Notes: generated from the letters alone by a model not told the origin. A stretch of 64,000 nt of DNA from Immersiella caudata (GCA_030512335.1 JAULSU010000003.1:1426001-1490000), one strand, 5' to 3'. Shown: positions 22,200-34,904, numbered from the stretch's first letter. A program made the numbers and translations.

Positions 22200-25100
22200 G
22201 GTCCCGCGTGGGCGTTGTGGCCGTTGAGGTTTGGCGATAACAGATAGGTACCGCAGTAGCGCAATCTGCGACACTGACGGGCGCTGTAGCGCGGGCGTAA
22301 AACTCAGGGCGCAAGCGCTGGAGCAGTGCGACCTGAGGGGTTGAACAGCACAACACAGGTCACGCCGCGGGCACAGCAAGTGACGTGACGGAGCGAGACG
22401 AGCCGAGAAACAATTGCCCGAGGATGCCACCGATCCAGGGCAGTTTCAGGGCCAGGGATGGCGCCAATCAGTGCGTCATATGGGGGAAACAGCGCCTAGG
22501 TTGGGGGTGGGATCGATCCGGCCGTCTGGGACCGAATTGTAGTGTTTGCTTGTCCCGGCGATAAGGAAAGGGCTGGAGGATTGCGGCGCCTCCCCCGGAT
22601 TCTGTGTGTCAAGACCAAATTTGTCGAGGCAGGAGAGATAAGCGGGAGGTCGATGACAGGTTGGGTATGTGTAAAGAAAAGAGAAGAATGGGAGGGTTTT
22701 ATGTAATGCTAATGTCGGCCGAGGTGGGAGGTCCGCAGACCGCCGTTGCAGGCTGGGAAGGCTTGGTCTGGCCACAGACAAATAGCCAGCGGCGTCCACC
22801 CAGTACAGGCCCTGGTCCCAGGGTCAAGCCAGGTCACCTGCGTACTTTTCGTTGGGCCAGCTCCGCGGGCAGGCTTGGGACCGATCTTGGGCGTTTTCAA
22901 AACGCCTGCATCCGACAGGTTGCCGCACCTTTTTCGATCCCAACCTACGCTGCCTGCGTGTCGGCGTGGCGGTGGGCTGCTGCTTGGCTGAAGAGTCGGA
23001 CACTTCAAAATCCCAAGGACGCCCGCCTGCTGCCGGCTCGAGTGCCCCTCTCAGCGCACGCACGCCGCACCGCACACCACTCACACACCACACTTTCGAT
23101 CAGTCGCTCTCAACGGGAACTGGCACTCCAGCTCAGTCGCCCGCTGGCCCGGCTCTCCACTTTGAGCCCACTGGATGGACCGGCCTTGAGTGGAGATGGA
23201 CTCTGGCGATGCAGCACACGGCTGTCAACACCCGTATGGCGAGGACTGGACGACTCTGCTTTAGACCGCCTGCAGCTCGGAACTGAAGACGCCTTTTGGC
23301 AGTCGGCAGTCGGGGCCGCGTTTCTCAACCGGAACGGCTGAGTGGCCGCTTATTCGCTGCCACGAGGAGGGGGAAGGGAAAGCACCGACTGCTGCTGGTT
23401 CAGCCCCGGACTAGACGGCCCCGTTGGACGCCTTACACGTCCTCAAGGGGAAGTCAGACGCCGCGTGTCCTCGTCGTTTTCTGTCAGACGACGCCGCCGA
23501 GGGGACAACCGCTAGGGCCGTGGCAACACAAAACACAAAACTCTCCCGGAAAGCCGTTGGAAAGGGTGCAGCCGCCAAAGGGGCGAGAGGTGACTGGTCG
23601 AGATGTTGTAGTTGGCTGCTTTGCGCTTGGGAGAGTCGACTTGGCTCAAAGACTGAGGCTGGGCGATGAAAAGACGACGCTGCCAACAGAAAGAGGCTCG
23701 AAAACCATCGAGAAGGAGAAACTGCTGGGGCTCTCGCTCTTTCCAAATGGGTGGCACCTGGTTATAAGTGACTAACGGAAATCAGGTACTTCGGCAGGAA
23801 GTCACCCAGTCGCACCCGCCCAGCTGTGGTTGCCCTGTTAGAATGGAGGGACGCACAGCTGGGTGCAGCCGGCTCGCTCTCATTTCAGGAACCCTACAGG
23901 GTGCATGGGCCAAGTGTCAGTGCTGCACACATTTTTGGTGCGAGCCACTCGTTCAAGGCTCCTAACCAAACCCCAGTTCGATTGGCCTGGACATTGACAT
24001 CTCCTCCCAAGCTGCTACGGCCAAGGCTGGCTTTGGCACTTGTTGCACCATCCCGTCTCTTTGCTTTTTTTGATCGAACTATTTGTTGCTTTACCCGAGT
24101 CGTTTAGGACCGTCCTTTTCTACTTGCCGAGCAGCACCTCGGGACTCACTCATCATATAGGACTTACTGATAACCAATATAGCCCTCCCAGGACCCGAGC
24201 GATGGGCTCTCGTGGAAGCGGGTCGGTAGACCTCCTGTCTGCGGGGCCAAGGGGCCTCCAGGACAACACAGTCTTCGCGTCTTTTTGCCTCGTTCGCATC
24301 GGCCATTGGAGCGGACGTGGTGGCCGGCTGGCCGGAAGAGTCGGACGTTGGCCTGGGATGCGAGCCGCGAGCGGAGCTGGGCGCCCATGGATGGCAGGCG
24401 GTGCCACAATGAGACTGGAGTGAGTGAGAGCCTCTTCCGGAATGATCGGCATGACCACTGTCGATGCCATGGGATTTTATAGTCTCCTCATCTCTGGTCT
24501 CCTGACGGAGAACGACGAACTCCGCGGCTATGGCCTAGTGACAGAAAACTCTGCAATGATCGTGGTCCGCAAAACGGAATACGCTCAGTGCTCGGCTGCG
24601 GAGCTGGATGGGCAGCATCCCAACTGACGGGACTCTTGCAGGTCAATAGCAGCTCGTCAGAAACCTGCCTCGTCAGCGCTAGCCGTCCGATCCAGATGCC
24701 GCTCCCGCGTCGGCTCCTACTGAAGCAACGACCGCCGAGCCAGGCGCCACCGAGATCGGTCGCTCCGGAAGGTCAGCGATGACGATGAAAAGATGAGGGG
24801 TTGCGCAGGCTGCTTGGGTGGAGGTTGGGTGTCGAATTTTCCGGCAGCTGGTCTCATTGGCTGGCTTGTGGTCGGGTCTGGCTGTGGGTTGTCGCCAGCG
24901 GGATCCGCTCGTCTCCTTCGCCCTGCCAAGACACACCAAGCCTCTCACGCTCACTGAATTTTTTAGGTGGTCACCTGAGCTCGCTTCACAGTACGCATCG
25001 AAGACAGGCGCCACTCATTAACTGTGTGCCGCTAACTGCAGCTCCCGCGCCGTCCAAGGTCCTACCAGTTGGCACGGTCGGTGTACTTGAGTTCGAGGTA

Positions 25101-28100
25101 CCTCCCGCCGCAAAGGAACCTCCTTACCAGCCCCTCAGGATCGACCACTCAGCCATGACGCTCCTGGTTTGTTGATCGCTGGGAGCGAACTTGTTCAGGC
25201 TGGCGTTCTGTGGCATATCAGCGCTGGCGAGAGACCTCCGTTCCCGATTCTAAGAAGTCCCAATCTGGCCACACTGTCTCCCAACCACTCGAGGCTGGTA
25301 CCCAATCGGAGGACTGATCCTCGTGAAGTGAACAAGCGGCCTGGGAATAGTCTTACCGTGCAAGAAGCAGTTCCGCTGGCTGGGGTGGAGCTTGGCGCCT
25401 CGCACTGTCGACGCCGCGACACCAACATCGGGCAGCCTTTATGCTGTTTCGACTGCCGTAGGCCTTGCGGGGTTCACCAAAGAGCGTCCCGTGAGATTGG
25501 GTGGTTTGGAAATAAGCCCAATGAGAGAGCAGATGGCTGCTTGAAGCGTCCCAAACGTTTTGGATTTCAACACGGAGGGGGCCGACAAGTTGATGGTGCT
25601 AGCACACGGCTCCTCAAACGTCCGGGGTTGGCTCTGGATCCCTGGTAAACGCCCCTGCCTAGCGTTCTCCCAGGCCCTGTTCACGAAACGCACAGGCAAG
25701 CGGGGCAAGGTGCCAATTTCAAGGGAACGCCAAACCCACGATCAGTCGACAACCCCGCTTGAAAATGTGCGCACTTCATTTAAAACGCTTCGCGTATCGA
25801 GCGGGAGTTACTGAGGCTAACGTTGTAAATAGGAGAACTATTAGACGTTGCTCCTACCTCGCGGCTGCTTTTAGCGACAATCTACCAAGACGCTGCAGAT
25901 AGCGGTTCTTCAGATTCGTGTTTCCGGGGGTTAGGGTAAGCGCATTGACTCGTCTATTCCAACTCGATTGGGCTAAACACAGCGGGATGCGCCTCGGCGG
26001 GGGCCAAGCCTCTAGACCCGCAACCATGAGAGTCGATTTTGCGCATCTCCGAGGAGACGTGATCGCCCTAACAAAGCCCGATGATATCTTTCCAGGGCTG
26101 TTCTTCTGTGGTCTTGACTTCTTGTTTATTGAGCCAATAACATCAAGCAGGCAACACATAAGAAACCTGCGCCTTTAGGAGAAGATTGCCCGCGGCTGGG
26201 GGCCTGCTTGAAAAGGTGACTCTTGTCAGGTGCTGATGGGATCTTGAAACCAACAATCTACGCCGCTCTTCCTGTCCCGCTGCATGCTGTTGAGAAGAGG
26301 CCGCGCAGCCCGGCTCCACAGCAATCAGCAGCTGAACACGAGCCAAGGGCCGACTGGCGAAGGAATCAACAGAAGTCCCTTGGCTTGTTGCGTGTCTGGC
26401 ATCCCGCTGCCCTCCACTCCCTCAGAGTCAACCGCCCTTGTTTGTGCAGATGCAGGAAATGCAATGCTGGCACAGAATTGCTTTTGCTGAGGCAGCCCTC
26501 AGACAAAAAGTGGACTCTTCATTGGCTTGGACTTTGAGTCCGCATCGGGACTGTGGCTTGAGGGAACAGTTGACGTCTTCTAGAACTATTCTAGCGCATG
26601 TCGCTAATGCACAGATGGCGCACCACGCTCCAAATCGGGACATCCTCTGCCGACCATCACAACACCCAACATCGACCCGACAAGGTGAGAGTGCAATCTC
26701 CCGACGAGGCATTTTTTGATGCTGGTTCAGCGTGAATGAGGATGCAGATCTCCGCGCAGCAAATCCCACCGCCTTGATGGGATAAGGCTTACCGCTTGCG
26801 AGCTCATCAAACTGATGCATCCTTCGTTACCCGCCAAGCCTTCGAGAAGGTCGTTTCAAGACCCGAGGCTGCAGATTGGTGATACTTGCGGTGTAAGTCG
26901 CTGCTTCTTGACGCAGGTCCCGATATTTGAAGAACCTGGAATGCATGTCCCAACATGATAAGACGAGGTAGGCCGGCATCTTATCGACGCCCATTATTGA
27001 TGTCTCTGGCGTCTGAGGGGGGTGCTCGAGAGGGAGCTGAGCAAGAGAGCAATGAATCTGCCCAGCTCATTTCCGGCCTCTCGCTTTTGCAGAGACAGGT
27101 GATATAGTGCCAGTATCTTTGCTTCTTGTCGACACTGTTTCTTGTAGAGTCATAGCTCTGAAGTCGGATAGCGTAGCTGTGTGCATCAATTCGGCTGCCC
27201 GTGCCTCCCTCGAAGACTCCCCATTCGTGGTCGAATCTGCGCTATCTTTTCACCACACCACCAACCTCAGTTCCGTCTCACCTGCATGGGTTGGGGGAGG
27301 ATGAGCTACCTATCCGAGACTCTTCGGAATGGCATGTGAGCAGGCGTAAGATTTAGGATCGTTGTACGCGGTGGTTGCGTGCCCAGAATGTGTTGAGCTT
27401 TGTCTGGTGATCGGTCTGATGTGATCCTCGAGGCGTCCTTCCGCGGTCATCTTGCGAGGTCCCGCCATGGAATTGCGCAAACGCCGGGGAATCACGCCCC
27501 CAGACTTGACAAGCGTTGCCATCGTACGGGACTCTCAAGCCCCTTCTTATGGTGGTCCAGACTGGCAATCGGCGAGTTCAAAGAGCACTGGGGTACAGTC
27601 CAATACTCTGTTTTTTTTGTTAGCTCGACATTTACGCGGAGATCAGATAGGGCCTACCAGCAAACTAGATTGGCCATAAAAAGCATCCGTCAGAGCTCTG
27701 TTTCAACAGCCAGGCACGTGGTGGGAGAAATGAGTTTGACTATCATTAGAAGGACAACAGCCCTATTGACAGAACTGAGGAGCCATATTAGAAATGAGAA
27801 GAGGCATTTGATAGATCTTTCTGTGCCTTCATCCTGATAAGCAAGGCCTATTTGAGAATGCAATAAGGTGTTGGCTTCTTTCGACCAGGGGGTATTAGGT
27901 CGTCAAACTCATGTCGCACACCGCGTACCAGGGCATCAAATTATCCGCTACACCTCTATAGGAAGATCTCCGAAGGCGTGTTGGAGGAGAATATGACAGT
28001 GGCGCCAAGAAGCATTGGGCTCACAATAAAAACCAGTGTTGAATTGTATGGATGGATGGAGCAGAGTTCGCTGTGCTCACTGGCTTGAGTAACACACCCG

Positions 28101-28558
28101 GCAAGGGGGAGCGAGTTAACAGTGAATCCGCCACAGGAAATTGGGTTCTTGACGAAATCTGTAGCCTCTCGACAATCGCCGACGCCTATTATCACGTCAG
28201 CGGCAGTTCAGGCTGTTGCCAGTCGCGGCGATTGAGGTGCAGTTGATATGGCGAGAAGGAAGTCGGCCGTCACGTGGGTTGAGAGTGGGGCGTAAACAAC
28301 GCCAGAGGTGGACTGTGCACTGCCAGCAAAAACCACGCCAGGGTTTGTTTACTTTCGGGGGTCACTGCGCGAATCAGAATCTCCCCCCACTTCTCCATCA
28401 CATCCTCCGTCGGGCAGTTTTTGGCTGACATCATCCCTACCAATTCCTCCTCTCTCATTCCAGCAAGCGCCATCGCCGTAACCTGGAACCCTTGTGTTTG
28501 ATATTTGAGCTTCGATATTGCTCTCAATCGCCCCGCTTGCAGCAACAGCCACAGCATC
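22200..28558. other. 6.3-kb gene-free interval between bZIP and KEN-box genes
   Basis: This is the shared upstream region of two divergently transcribed genes. The longest frames (for example 22604-23341 plus) give Arg/Pro/Ser-rich translations that overlap equally long frames on other strands, and none shows family motifs or consensus splice joins. From about 25,800 to 28,200 the DNA is somewhat more A/T-rich. No tRNA, rRNA or transposon domain was recognised. Unannotated non-coding transcripts or long 5' leaders are possible. Confidence 0.5.
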
Positions 28559-30700
28559 ATGGCTCGCCGTTCTGCGCGCCTCGCGAGCGCCTCGAAGGTA
28601 AGTGTCGGTGAGCGTGCAAACACAGATTTTGCTGTGCGTATTCGCATCGATCGCGCGTCCGCTGACCTGATTGTCTGTCTCTAGGTGCCTGCGCCAGTCG
28701 CTGCGACTCCCAACTTAGCCTCCCTCGCTGAACGCGATGATGCGCCTCCCGAGGGCGCGCCGCAGAGCCTCGATGCCGTCGTATCCTCGCCTGCCGTCCC
28801 CAAGACTCCTCGAGTTTCTTCACCGCCGAAGCCGCCCATGTCCGAGATGCACCCTAGTCGGAACCACCAGAGCATGGCACCGCCTTCTTCAGGTCTCCGC
28901 CTTGGGTTTACTGATATCAAGCCGACGGCCAAGAGATTCGACGAACTTCCTGCCGCCGTCTTGTCCACCCCGTCAAAGATTGCCTCTGTCCCGACATCCG
29001 ACTTTACTTTCAGCTTTGCGCGCCGTGCTAATGCCGACCTGAAGCTCGGCCCTGAGGCGCAACAGATGATGGACGAGATCCGAGAGCAGGCCCAGCATTA
29101 CAAGGCGAAACTGGCCGCTGAACGTGAAGAAGAGGAGCTTGAAGAGGAGCAGGTCAATGCTCGCCGGTTTGCGCATCCGAAGGGCAAGGCAGGTCGCTTC
29201 AGCGCGGCGCACATGGCTGAGTTCAAGAAAATGGACTCGATCGCGAACCACCCTTCCGCATTCCGTGCTCAGCTGGGCAGGGTCACACCTCTCAAGGCTG
29301 GAATCAAGAGAAGTCAGTCCAAGGCCAACCTTGACGAGCCCGGTTCGTCTCGTTCGAAGCAGCAGACCCCAGCATCGAGAAACACCTCTCCGCTCAAGCA
29401 GAAGGTGTCTGTCTCTACCCTTGCCGAGCAGCCTCTTTCACCTATCAAGCGTGCTCGACAGCATATCACAGACGACGCCTCGAGCAACCGCCCTATCTCT
29501 CGCGACGGCTGCGGGCTCCCGCGGCCCAAGTCCTCTGGCATTGGGTCTGCCATCCCACGGTCCAAGGTCAACCCCAACCTTGCTGGCCTTATGACTCCGA
29601 CAAAATCGTCCCTCGCCCGCACCACCGGTGCCAAAACGCCCGTTCATGGCTCTCTTCTCAAGTTGCCCTCGAAGTCTGCTCTTCGTGGAATCCCTCGGTC
29701 GGCTACAACAAACAACCTTGCCACCATCACCTTGGCGGCCGAGGAGCCTGAGCCGACCCCGGTTGCTGCTCCAGTTGAGGCCAAGAGTCCTACAAGCCGG
29801 TTTGATAAGGTCAAGTCGATTTTCCAGAGACACAAGGCTAGCCCCTCGCAGGGCAAGAGCGCGCTCCCGAAGCCCTCCTCTTTTGCCTCCAAGACTCCAG
29901 CACCGGCCCGAGCCGAGAAAGAGGCTCTGCCCACTGCGGTACCGATGACTACACCCCGCAAGCTTATCAAGCGCGTGGCCTTTACCCCGGAGACTCAGCG
30001 TGCTGCGCTGGCTCAAAACTCGCCCTCTCCCGCCAAGTCCGGCATTCCTCGTTCCAAGGCCCTGGGTGAGGTGTACTATCCGACTCTTGATGGCGTTCTC
30101 GCCAAGAACAGGGCAAGCACGGAGGATGACGTGGCTTATCCTGAACTCTCGGCCAGCCGGCCTCTGCCGGAACCCCCGGCCAAGAAATCAAAGGCAAGCT
30201 CCGCGGAGCCAATGGCGACTGGCACGTTTACGTTCCGCAGCGACCACACGATCAAGTTTGGTGAAACTTCGCCTTCCTTTGGTACCTCTCCCGGCCAAGC
30301 TAGTGTTCGGTCGGTCCGCCCTTCGATCCTCCCCACTGAACACATGCCTGGAAGCTTCCCTTCCTCGGTGATGATGGGTGGCACCAATAAGGAGAATGAG
30401 GCGCCTCGAACTGTTTTCTTGAGTGTTCCTCACGGCATGACCAACAAGAAGCGCAATCGCCCTAGCACCGACGAGCAGGATGCAGAGCAGGAGGCTGAGG
30501 AGCGTGCGGCCAAGAAGCGGAAGCAGGAATCTGTGCCTGAGGGCGACGCTCTCCTTGCACCGAGACTCTTGGCTAGCGCCAAGCGGAAGATCGCTAGTCC
30601 CCGGAAGCCGCTCACTGCCCCTACACCCAGCCCTACGAAGAAGAGTGGCATCAGTCTGAGCCGACTGCAGATGCTGTCCATGCCGAAGATGCGCAAGTAA
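28559..30700 (+). CDS. Basic, disordered nuclear-type protein with KEN box
   Basis: Two exons, 28559-28597 (13 codons, MARRSARLASASK) and 28685-30700, are separated by an 87-nt intron (GTAAGT..CTAG). The total is 684 aa. It is rich in Ser, Pro, Lys and Ala with many S/T-P pairs next to K or R, the usual look of cyclin-dependent kinase substrates. A KEN motif at residues 582-584 (GTNKENEAP) is the recognition signal of the anaphase-promoting complex. A short coiled-coil-like stretch near residue 140-160 (EREEEELEEEQ) and repeated IPRS/LPRPKSS blocks are visible. KKRNRPS and AAKKRKQE look like nuclear-localisation signals. The C-terminus is ISLSRLQMLSMPKMRK. I recall similar ascomycete proteins only as uncharacterised entries. 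A cell-cycle role is inference. Confidence 0.85.
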
Positions 30701-31587
30701 AGAGCCTGAGGATTTGAAGCTGCTCTTCAGCGTTGGTTGACGTTGGCGTGCATTGGCTTCTCGATGACGGTGCATCTTATTGGCTATGGTCTGTCTTTGG
30801 ACATTTGTGTCCTCATAACTACATTGCGGCGGAGTTTCGATACTGTTTTGGCAGTGCTCAGATATCTCGAGGTGATTCTCGGATTCTGTATACTGAGACG
30901 ATTGAGTATGTTCTCTTTCGGGATGAAGCACTCGGCATATACGACACATGAATACCTCATCCCATACGAGGAGGACGGCTTTCCTGTTGTTGGGTGTGCC
31001 ATCCATTGCGTTCACTGGCGGACAGGTCTATGGTCTGGTCTGGGCTGTTTTTGTATGAATAAGTTTAACTCTTGTCTTTTCGGGATTGTTGGAGTAACGG
31101 ATATTGCTTTGCTTGGGCGGATAGGATGGTCACTTTGGGGTTGGGGCATCGGCGTTTTTGTGCTAGGATCAGATATGTTAGATTCTGTCCTTTACCAGCA
31201 TGACTTGTATGGTTTATAGTCGCAAAAGTATTCGAGATTGTTCATTGCGAATTGATATCTTCCCGACGGTTTCAGGCTCGTCCCTTCCTCTCAGCACAGC
31301 TGGATTGGTTAAGGAGGCACCTTCCTCCGACACCGCCATCTACCGAATCTAAACCAAAATTTCTTCGCCCTGATCCAGTCTTCTCGGCATCGACATCTCT
31401 CTCGTTCACGCTGGCGTCACTGTCCGCCACCATCACTCGCTATCACTATCGCAAGACTATCGTTGACCACACATCTTTCTCTCGTTCATCAAATTTCTCT
31501 CGTTAAACCCAATTAGCCCACAAACGAACCTCCCACCAACTGATACCAAACCCCAAACAAAGCCACCACCACAGCCCTCGGCGTCCA
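30701..31587. other. Intergenic region and leader of the LIM-like gene
   Basis: T/G-rich sequence after the stop at 30700 is likely 3' UTR. From about 31,300 the pyrimidine-rich, Ser/Thr-like leader sequence looks like the 5' UTR of the next gene. No gene is supported. Confidence 0.5.
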
Positions 31588-33357
31588 ATGTACTCAACTA
31601 CCGGCCCGCGCCGAATCCACTCCCATTCCCACCACCGCCGTCCCCCCTCCTCGACGACCTCCCAAGGAGCTACCCCCCGACGCAACAACTCCCAGCCTCC
31701 GACTGCTGCCACAACAATGACGACCACACGTCCACACTCCACCTCTGCCGCCTCCCGCCACCTCTTCACCTGCACCTTCTGCTGGTCGCTCTCCTCCGGC
31801 GCGCCTCACATCCTCGGCCGCGTATCCGCTCGTCTCGCCTGCGGACGATGCTACGCTGCGCTTATTGACTTGGCGATATGCTGGGTCTGTAGCGAGGTTG
31901 TTGTGCGCGGAGAGGAATGCGTCAGTCTGGGTTGGTGCTTTTGGCATAGGGCGTGTTATGGGTGTTTGTTTTGTGGGAGTCGGATGGTGGTTAGGGGGGT
32001 GGGGGTGGGTGAGTTGTTTGCCATGTCCCCCTCTGGGGAGGGGATAGGGGATGAGACGGAGGAGATGGGGAGGGGGAAGGGCAGGGAGGTGGAGGAGGTG
32101 CCACTTTGTGCGAATTGCATGGTGGAGATGGATTTGGATGGGCTGGATGGGGGGATGGTTGTGGACAGGGCGGTGAGGAGGGTGGAGAGGGGGGATGGAG
32201 GATTGGGGAGAAGGAGGTGGGAGAGGGAGAGGGATGGGCAAGGGAGGAATTGGGCGAGGAGAGGGGCGGTGGACGTTCACGATGGGGCGGGAGGTGCGGG
32301 AGAGGACACTGGGGAGGAGGATGGAATGGGGGATACGGTGTATGTTTCGATGAGGGATCCGATTGGGATGCCGGCGTTCAAGCCCGGGGTGGCGAAGCCG
32401 ATTCCGAGGTGGATGCAGCCGGTGGTTTCGGGGGCCGAGGTGAAGCTGGCGGATCGCAGCGATGGGCTGCTTAGTCTTGTTGCGGAAAGGTTGGAGTCAC
32501 TGCAGCAGGCGCATATTCGGAGGAGTGAGTGCTCTTCGAACGGGTCGACGGTGTGTCCCCCAGAGGCAGAGAAGGGTCACCAGGAACTGGGGCGCGACTT
32601 GAGACCATCGAGTTCTTCAAGCGGTCTGTTGTATCGGACTCAGAGCCCAGCGACGCACAAGGGGACGTCTTTTGTCAGCGTCGAGCCCCTAAAGCTGCCA
32701 TCCTCGCACCTCCTCGAGCGTGTCACAAAGGAAGCCAACCTCTCCTCTTCGACGCTGAACACGTATCATACACCCCCGGAATACCCATCGCCTTCGGCAT
32801 CCTTCAGAACGATGAGTCCCGAGTCGTTCTCTGAAGTTGATTATGGTGGACGGGGCATATCTGTGGATCCTCTCCAACCTACAAAGCGATACTCAAATCG
32901 CATCCACTCAGTGCGAAGACAAACGGGGGCTTCGCGGGAGGATGGCGCACAGAACCCACTGCGGAGGCTAGGAAGTAGCCCACATCAGAGCAGCCCGCAA
33001 ACACATCGTGTGTCCCACTCGGGAGTGCCTCTCACATCGTCAGAATACCTTGAACGGTATCAGCCGGGGAAGGCTGCTAGCGTGTCGGGCCCATCGGGAC
33101 CAAGAGCAAGGGGCCACGTCGTAGCAAAACTGCGCAAGTCTGGTAGGGCGGGGCCAAGCGCAGCACAAGTCACGGAAGAAACATTAGCTGCCGATGCGGA
33201 ACCCCGACGGACGCGGAGTAGCACCGTGGTGGGTCCAAGCCAGAGCCGGGCTGAGCGGCCTGAACAAATCGAACGGGGGGACCGAGCTGACCGAGCTGAC
33301 CCTAACACCAAGCGTAGGAGTGTGCAGGCAGAGCTGAGGAGATTCTTTGGACGTTAG
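31588..33357 (+). CDS. LIM-like zinc-binding protein
   Basis: This single exon encodes 589 aa. After a Ser/Thr/His-rich N-terminus the region 60-135 has regularly spaced zinc ligands: C62/C65, C85/C88, C98/C101, then H120, C123, C126/C129 (WHRACYGCLFC), with a last pair near residue 175 (PLCANC). The order CxxC ... HxxC-xx-CxxC followed by a distant CxxC is that of LIM domains, here preceded by an extra two-pair knuckle. A G-rich, charged linker separates the last pair from the rest. The remaining 400 residues are Ser/Pro-rich and ended by a basic tail (KRRSVQAELRRFFGR). LIM domains mediate protein-protein contact, often with the cytoskeleton or in the nucleus. No catalytic domain is visible. 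The DNA at 31,970-32,450 is unusually G-rich on the plus strand. Confidence 0.8.
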   Translation: MYSTTGPRRIHSHSHHRRPPSSTTSQGATPRRNNSQPPTAATTMTTTRPHSTSAASRHLFTCTFCWSLSSGAPHILGRVSARLACGRCYAALIDLAICWVCSEVVVRGEECVSLGWCFWHRACYGCLFCGSRMVVRGVGVGELFAMSPSGEGIGDETEEMGRGKGREVEEVPLCANCMVEMDLDGLDGGMVVDRAVRRVERGDGGLGRRRWERERDGQGRNWARRGAVDVHDGAGGAGEDTGEEDGMGDTVYVSMRDPIGMPAFKPGVAKPIPRWMQPVVSGAEVKLADRSDGLLSLVAERLESLQQAHIRRSECSSNGSTVCPPEAEKGHQELGRDLRPSSSSSGLLYRTQSPATHKGTSFVSVEPLKLPSSHLLERVTKEANLSSSTLNTYHTPPEYPSPSASFRTMSPESFSEVDYGGRGISVDPLQPTKRYSNRIHSVRRQTGASREDGAQNPLRRLGSSPHQSSPQTHRVSHSGVPLTSSEYLERYQPGKAASVSGPSGPRARGHVVAKLRKSGRAGPSAAQVTEETLAADAEPRRTRSSTVVGPSQSRAERPEQIERGDRADRADPNTKRRSVQAELRRFFGR

Positions 33358-33718
33358 TACAGTATGGGTAGGCCGGTATCTTTACAGGTAGCAATTGATA
33401 TATGATCTCATTCACAGACTGTTGCCGTATTGAAACTTGAGTTCAGAGAGGGGAGCGTAAGGCTGATAGAGATCGACCCTAGAAATAAGGTGTGGCGCCC
33501 CCCCCCAACATACATACATACACAAAAACGACAGGGGTTTGGCCCCACCAAAGACATCACTCCAACACCAGCCTCGCGCGTCAACCTTTGACCTCTTTAT
33601 CCAGGCGTCAGGGAGCGTCGCGATACTCCACGCTTCTGCAGTAAACCACCAACACTTTCTCTACCGCGCAAAATTACAAACAGACGGAGAATCAATTGTC
33701 TACTACCCACGCGTCGTC
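33358..33718. other. Intergenic region and MED10 leader
   Basis: This short interval has a C10 run near 33500 and CATACATACATA repeats just after it. It should contain the LIM-like gene's 3' UTR and the MED10 promoter. Confidence 0.5.
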
Positions 33719-34285
33719 ATGGCGCCCGTAAACCAAGACATCCCTGAACTCCAAGGTTCGTTTCTCTCCACTCCCCACCTCGCGACCTCCCCGCGGCACC
33801 ACCCCCCTCCCTCACCAGTCTAAAAAGGATACTAACATTGCCCCCCTCCAGAAAACATCAAAAACGTAATCCAAGACCTCCTTACCGTCCTCTCCCAAAC
33901 CTCCAACTACGACTCCCAAGGCCGTCCCTCCCGCGACTCCCTCGTCTCCGATCTCAAAACCCTCGACGCCTCCCTCCAGACCGTCCACCGCGCCGCCCTC
34001 GCTCTAGGCCCCGAACCCGGTGTTCCGGAGACGCTGATTCACTACGTGGAGAATGGACGCAACCCGGATATTTACACGCGAGAATTCGTCGAGCTAGTCA
34101 GGAGGCTCAATCAGTTGATGAGGGGGAAGATGAGGGCGTTTACGGGGTTTAGGGATGTGCTGGCTAGGGAGATGGAGGGGGCGTTGCCGGAGCTGAGGGA
34201 GGATGTGAGGAGGGTGGTGGAGGCTACGGGGGGTAGTAGAAGGGGACAGCAAGGGGAGTGGAGTGGTGGGCAGCAGGGGAATTAA
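33719..34285 (+). CDS. MED10: Mediator complex subunit 10
   Basis: Two exons, 33719-33755 and 33852-34285, are separated by a 96-nt intron (GTTCGT..CCAG). The total is 471 nt, 156 aa, matching yeast Nut2/Med10 (157 aa). After MAPVNQDIPELQE the protein has NVIQDLLTVLSQTSNYDSQG, then DLKTLDASLQTVHRAA and the diagnostic YVENGRNPDIYTREFVELV followed by RRLNQLMRGK. Med10 is a middle-module subunit that contacts Med14 and passes activator signals to RNA polymerase II in the nucleus. The tail after residue 130 is Gly/Gln-rich and variable. It ends convergently to the DUF4045 gene, 619 bp away. Confidence 0.93.
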
Positions 34286-34904
34286 GATGGGGGAGAGGTT
34301 TGGGAGTTGGGAAAAGGGGATGGCGTTTGATACCATGGGAATTCCGCGTTATGGTGGTTTTGTGTTTATGGGAGGGGTCAGCAATGAGCGACCGTTACCC
34401 TGTTGTTGATACCAGAGTGGGGTCAAAGGCTCGGTCGTTAAGCGAGCTTGACATCAACCATTTTAGATGCCATTTGGTTCGTTTTTGGTAATGAGTCTAC
34501 AGGCAAGGGCTTTGTGCTCATCAACAAGGACGAACCACAGACAGATTTTGCGCCTATGACCTTTATCAAGGCTTCAGTCTTACAGTCCGAGTACAGACCC
34601 CTCCCGGTCATCGACAGGCTAGTTTATCGCTTCATCTACACCAGCAACAGGACTGACACGCAACGCGTTGAATGAATACGAAAAGCAGACTCAAACAACT
34701 CCATTTGGCAACCGCCAAGATGCTAAGAAAATAGGTTCCTTCCCCAGCCATGCTCCGACCATGCATAGAATACCAGATACTAAACGTAACAGCTCCTCTA
34801 TGCCCTCCCATTACTGTTGAGTTGCCCACCCAGGCTGCTACTCGCTAAACCTGTCGCATACAATATTTAACAAGAATCGAAGCTCATCTCACCCCATCCA
34901 TGAC
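34286..34904. other. Convergent 3' interval MED10 / DUF4045 gene
   Basis: This interval lies between two stop codons facing each other and should hold both 3' UTRs. No coding or structural signal is seen. Confidence 0.5.

Noticed and set aside
22604..23341. 245-codon plus-strand frame upstream of the bZIP gene
   Set aside because: It is Arg/Pro/Ser-rich with competing frames on both strands. No family features are present.
25925..25940. GGGGGTTAGGGTAAG, telomere-like
   Set aside because: Only one TTAGGG unit is present. It does not indicate a telomere or interstitial array.
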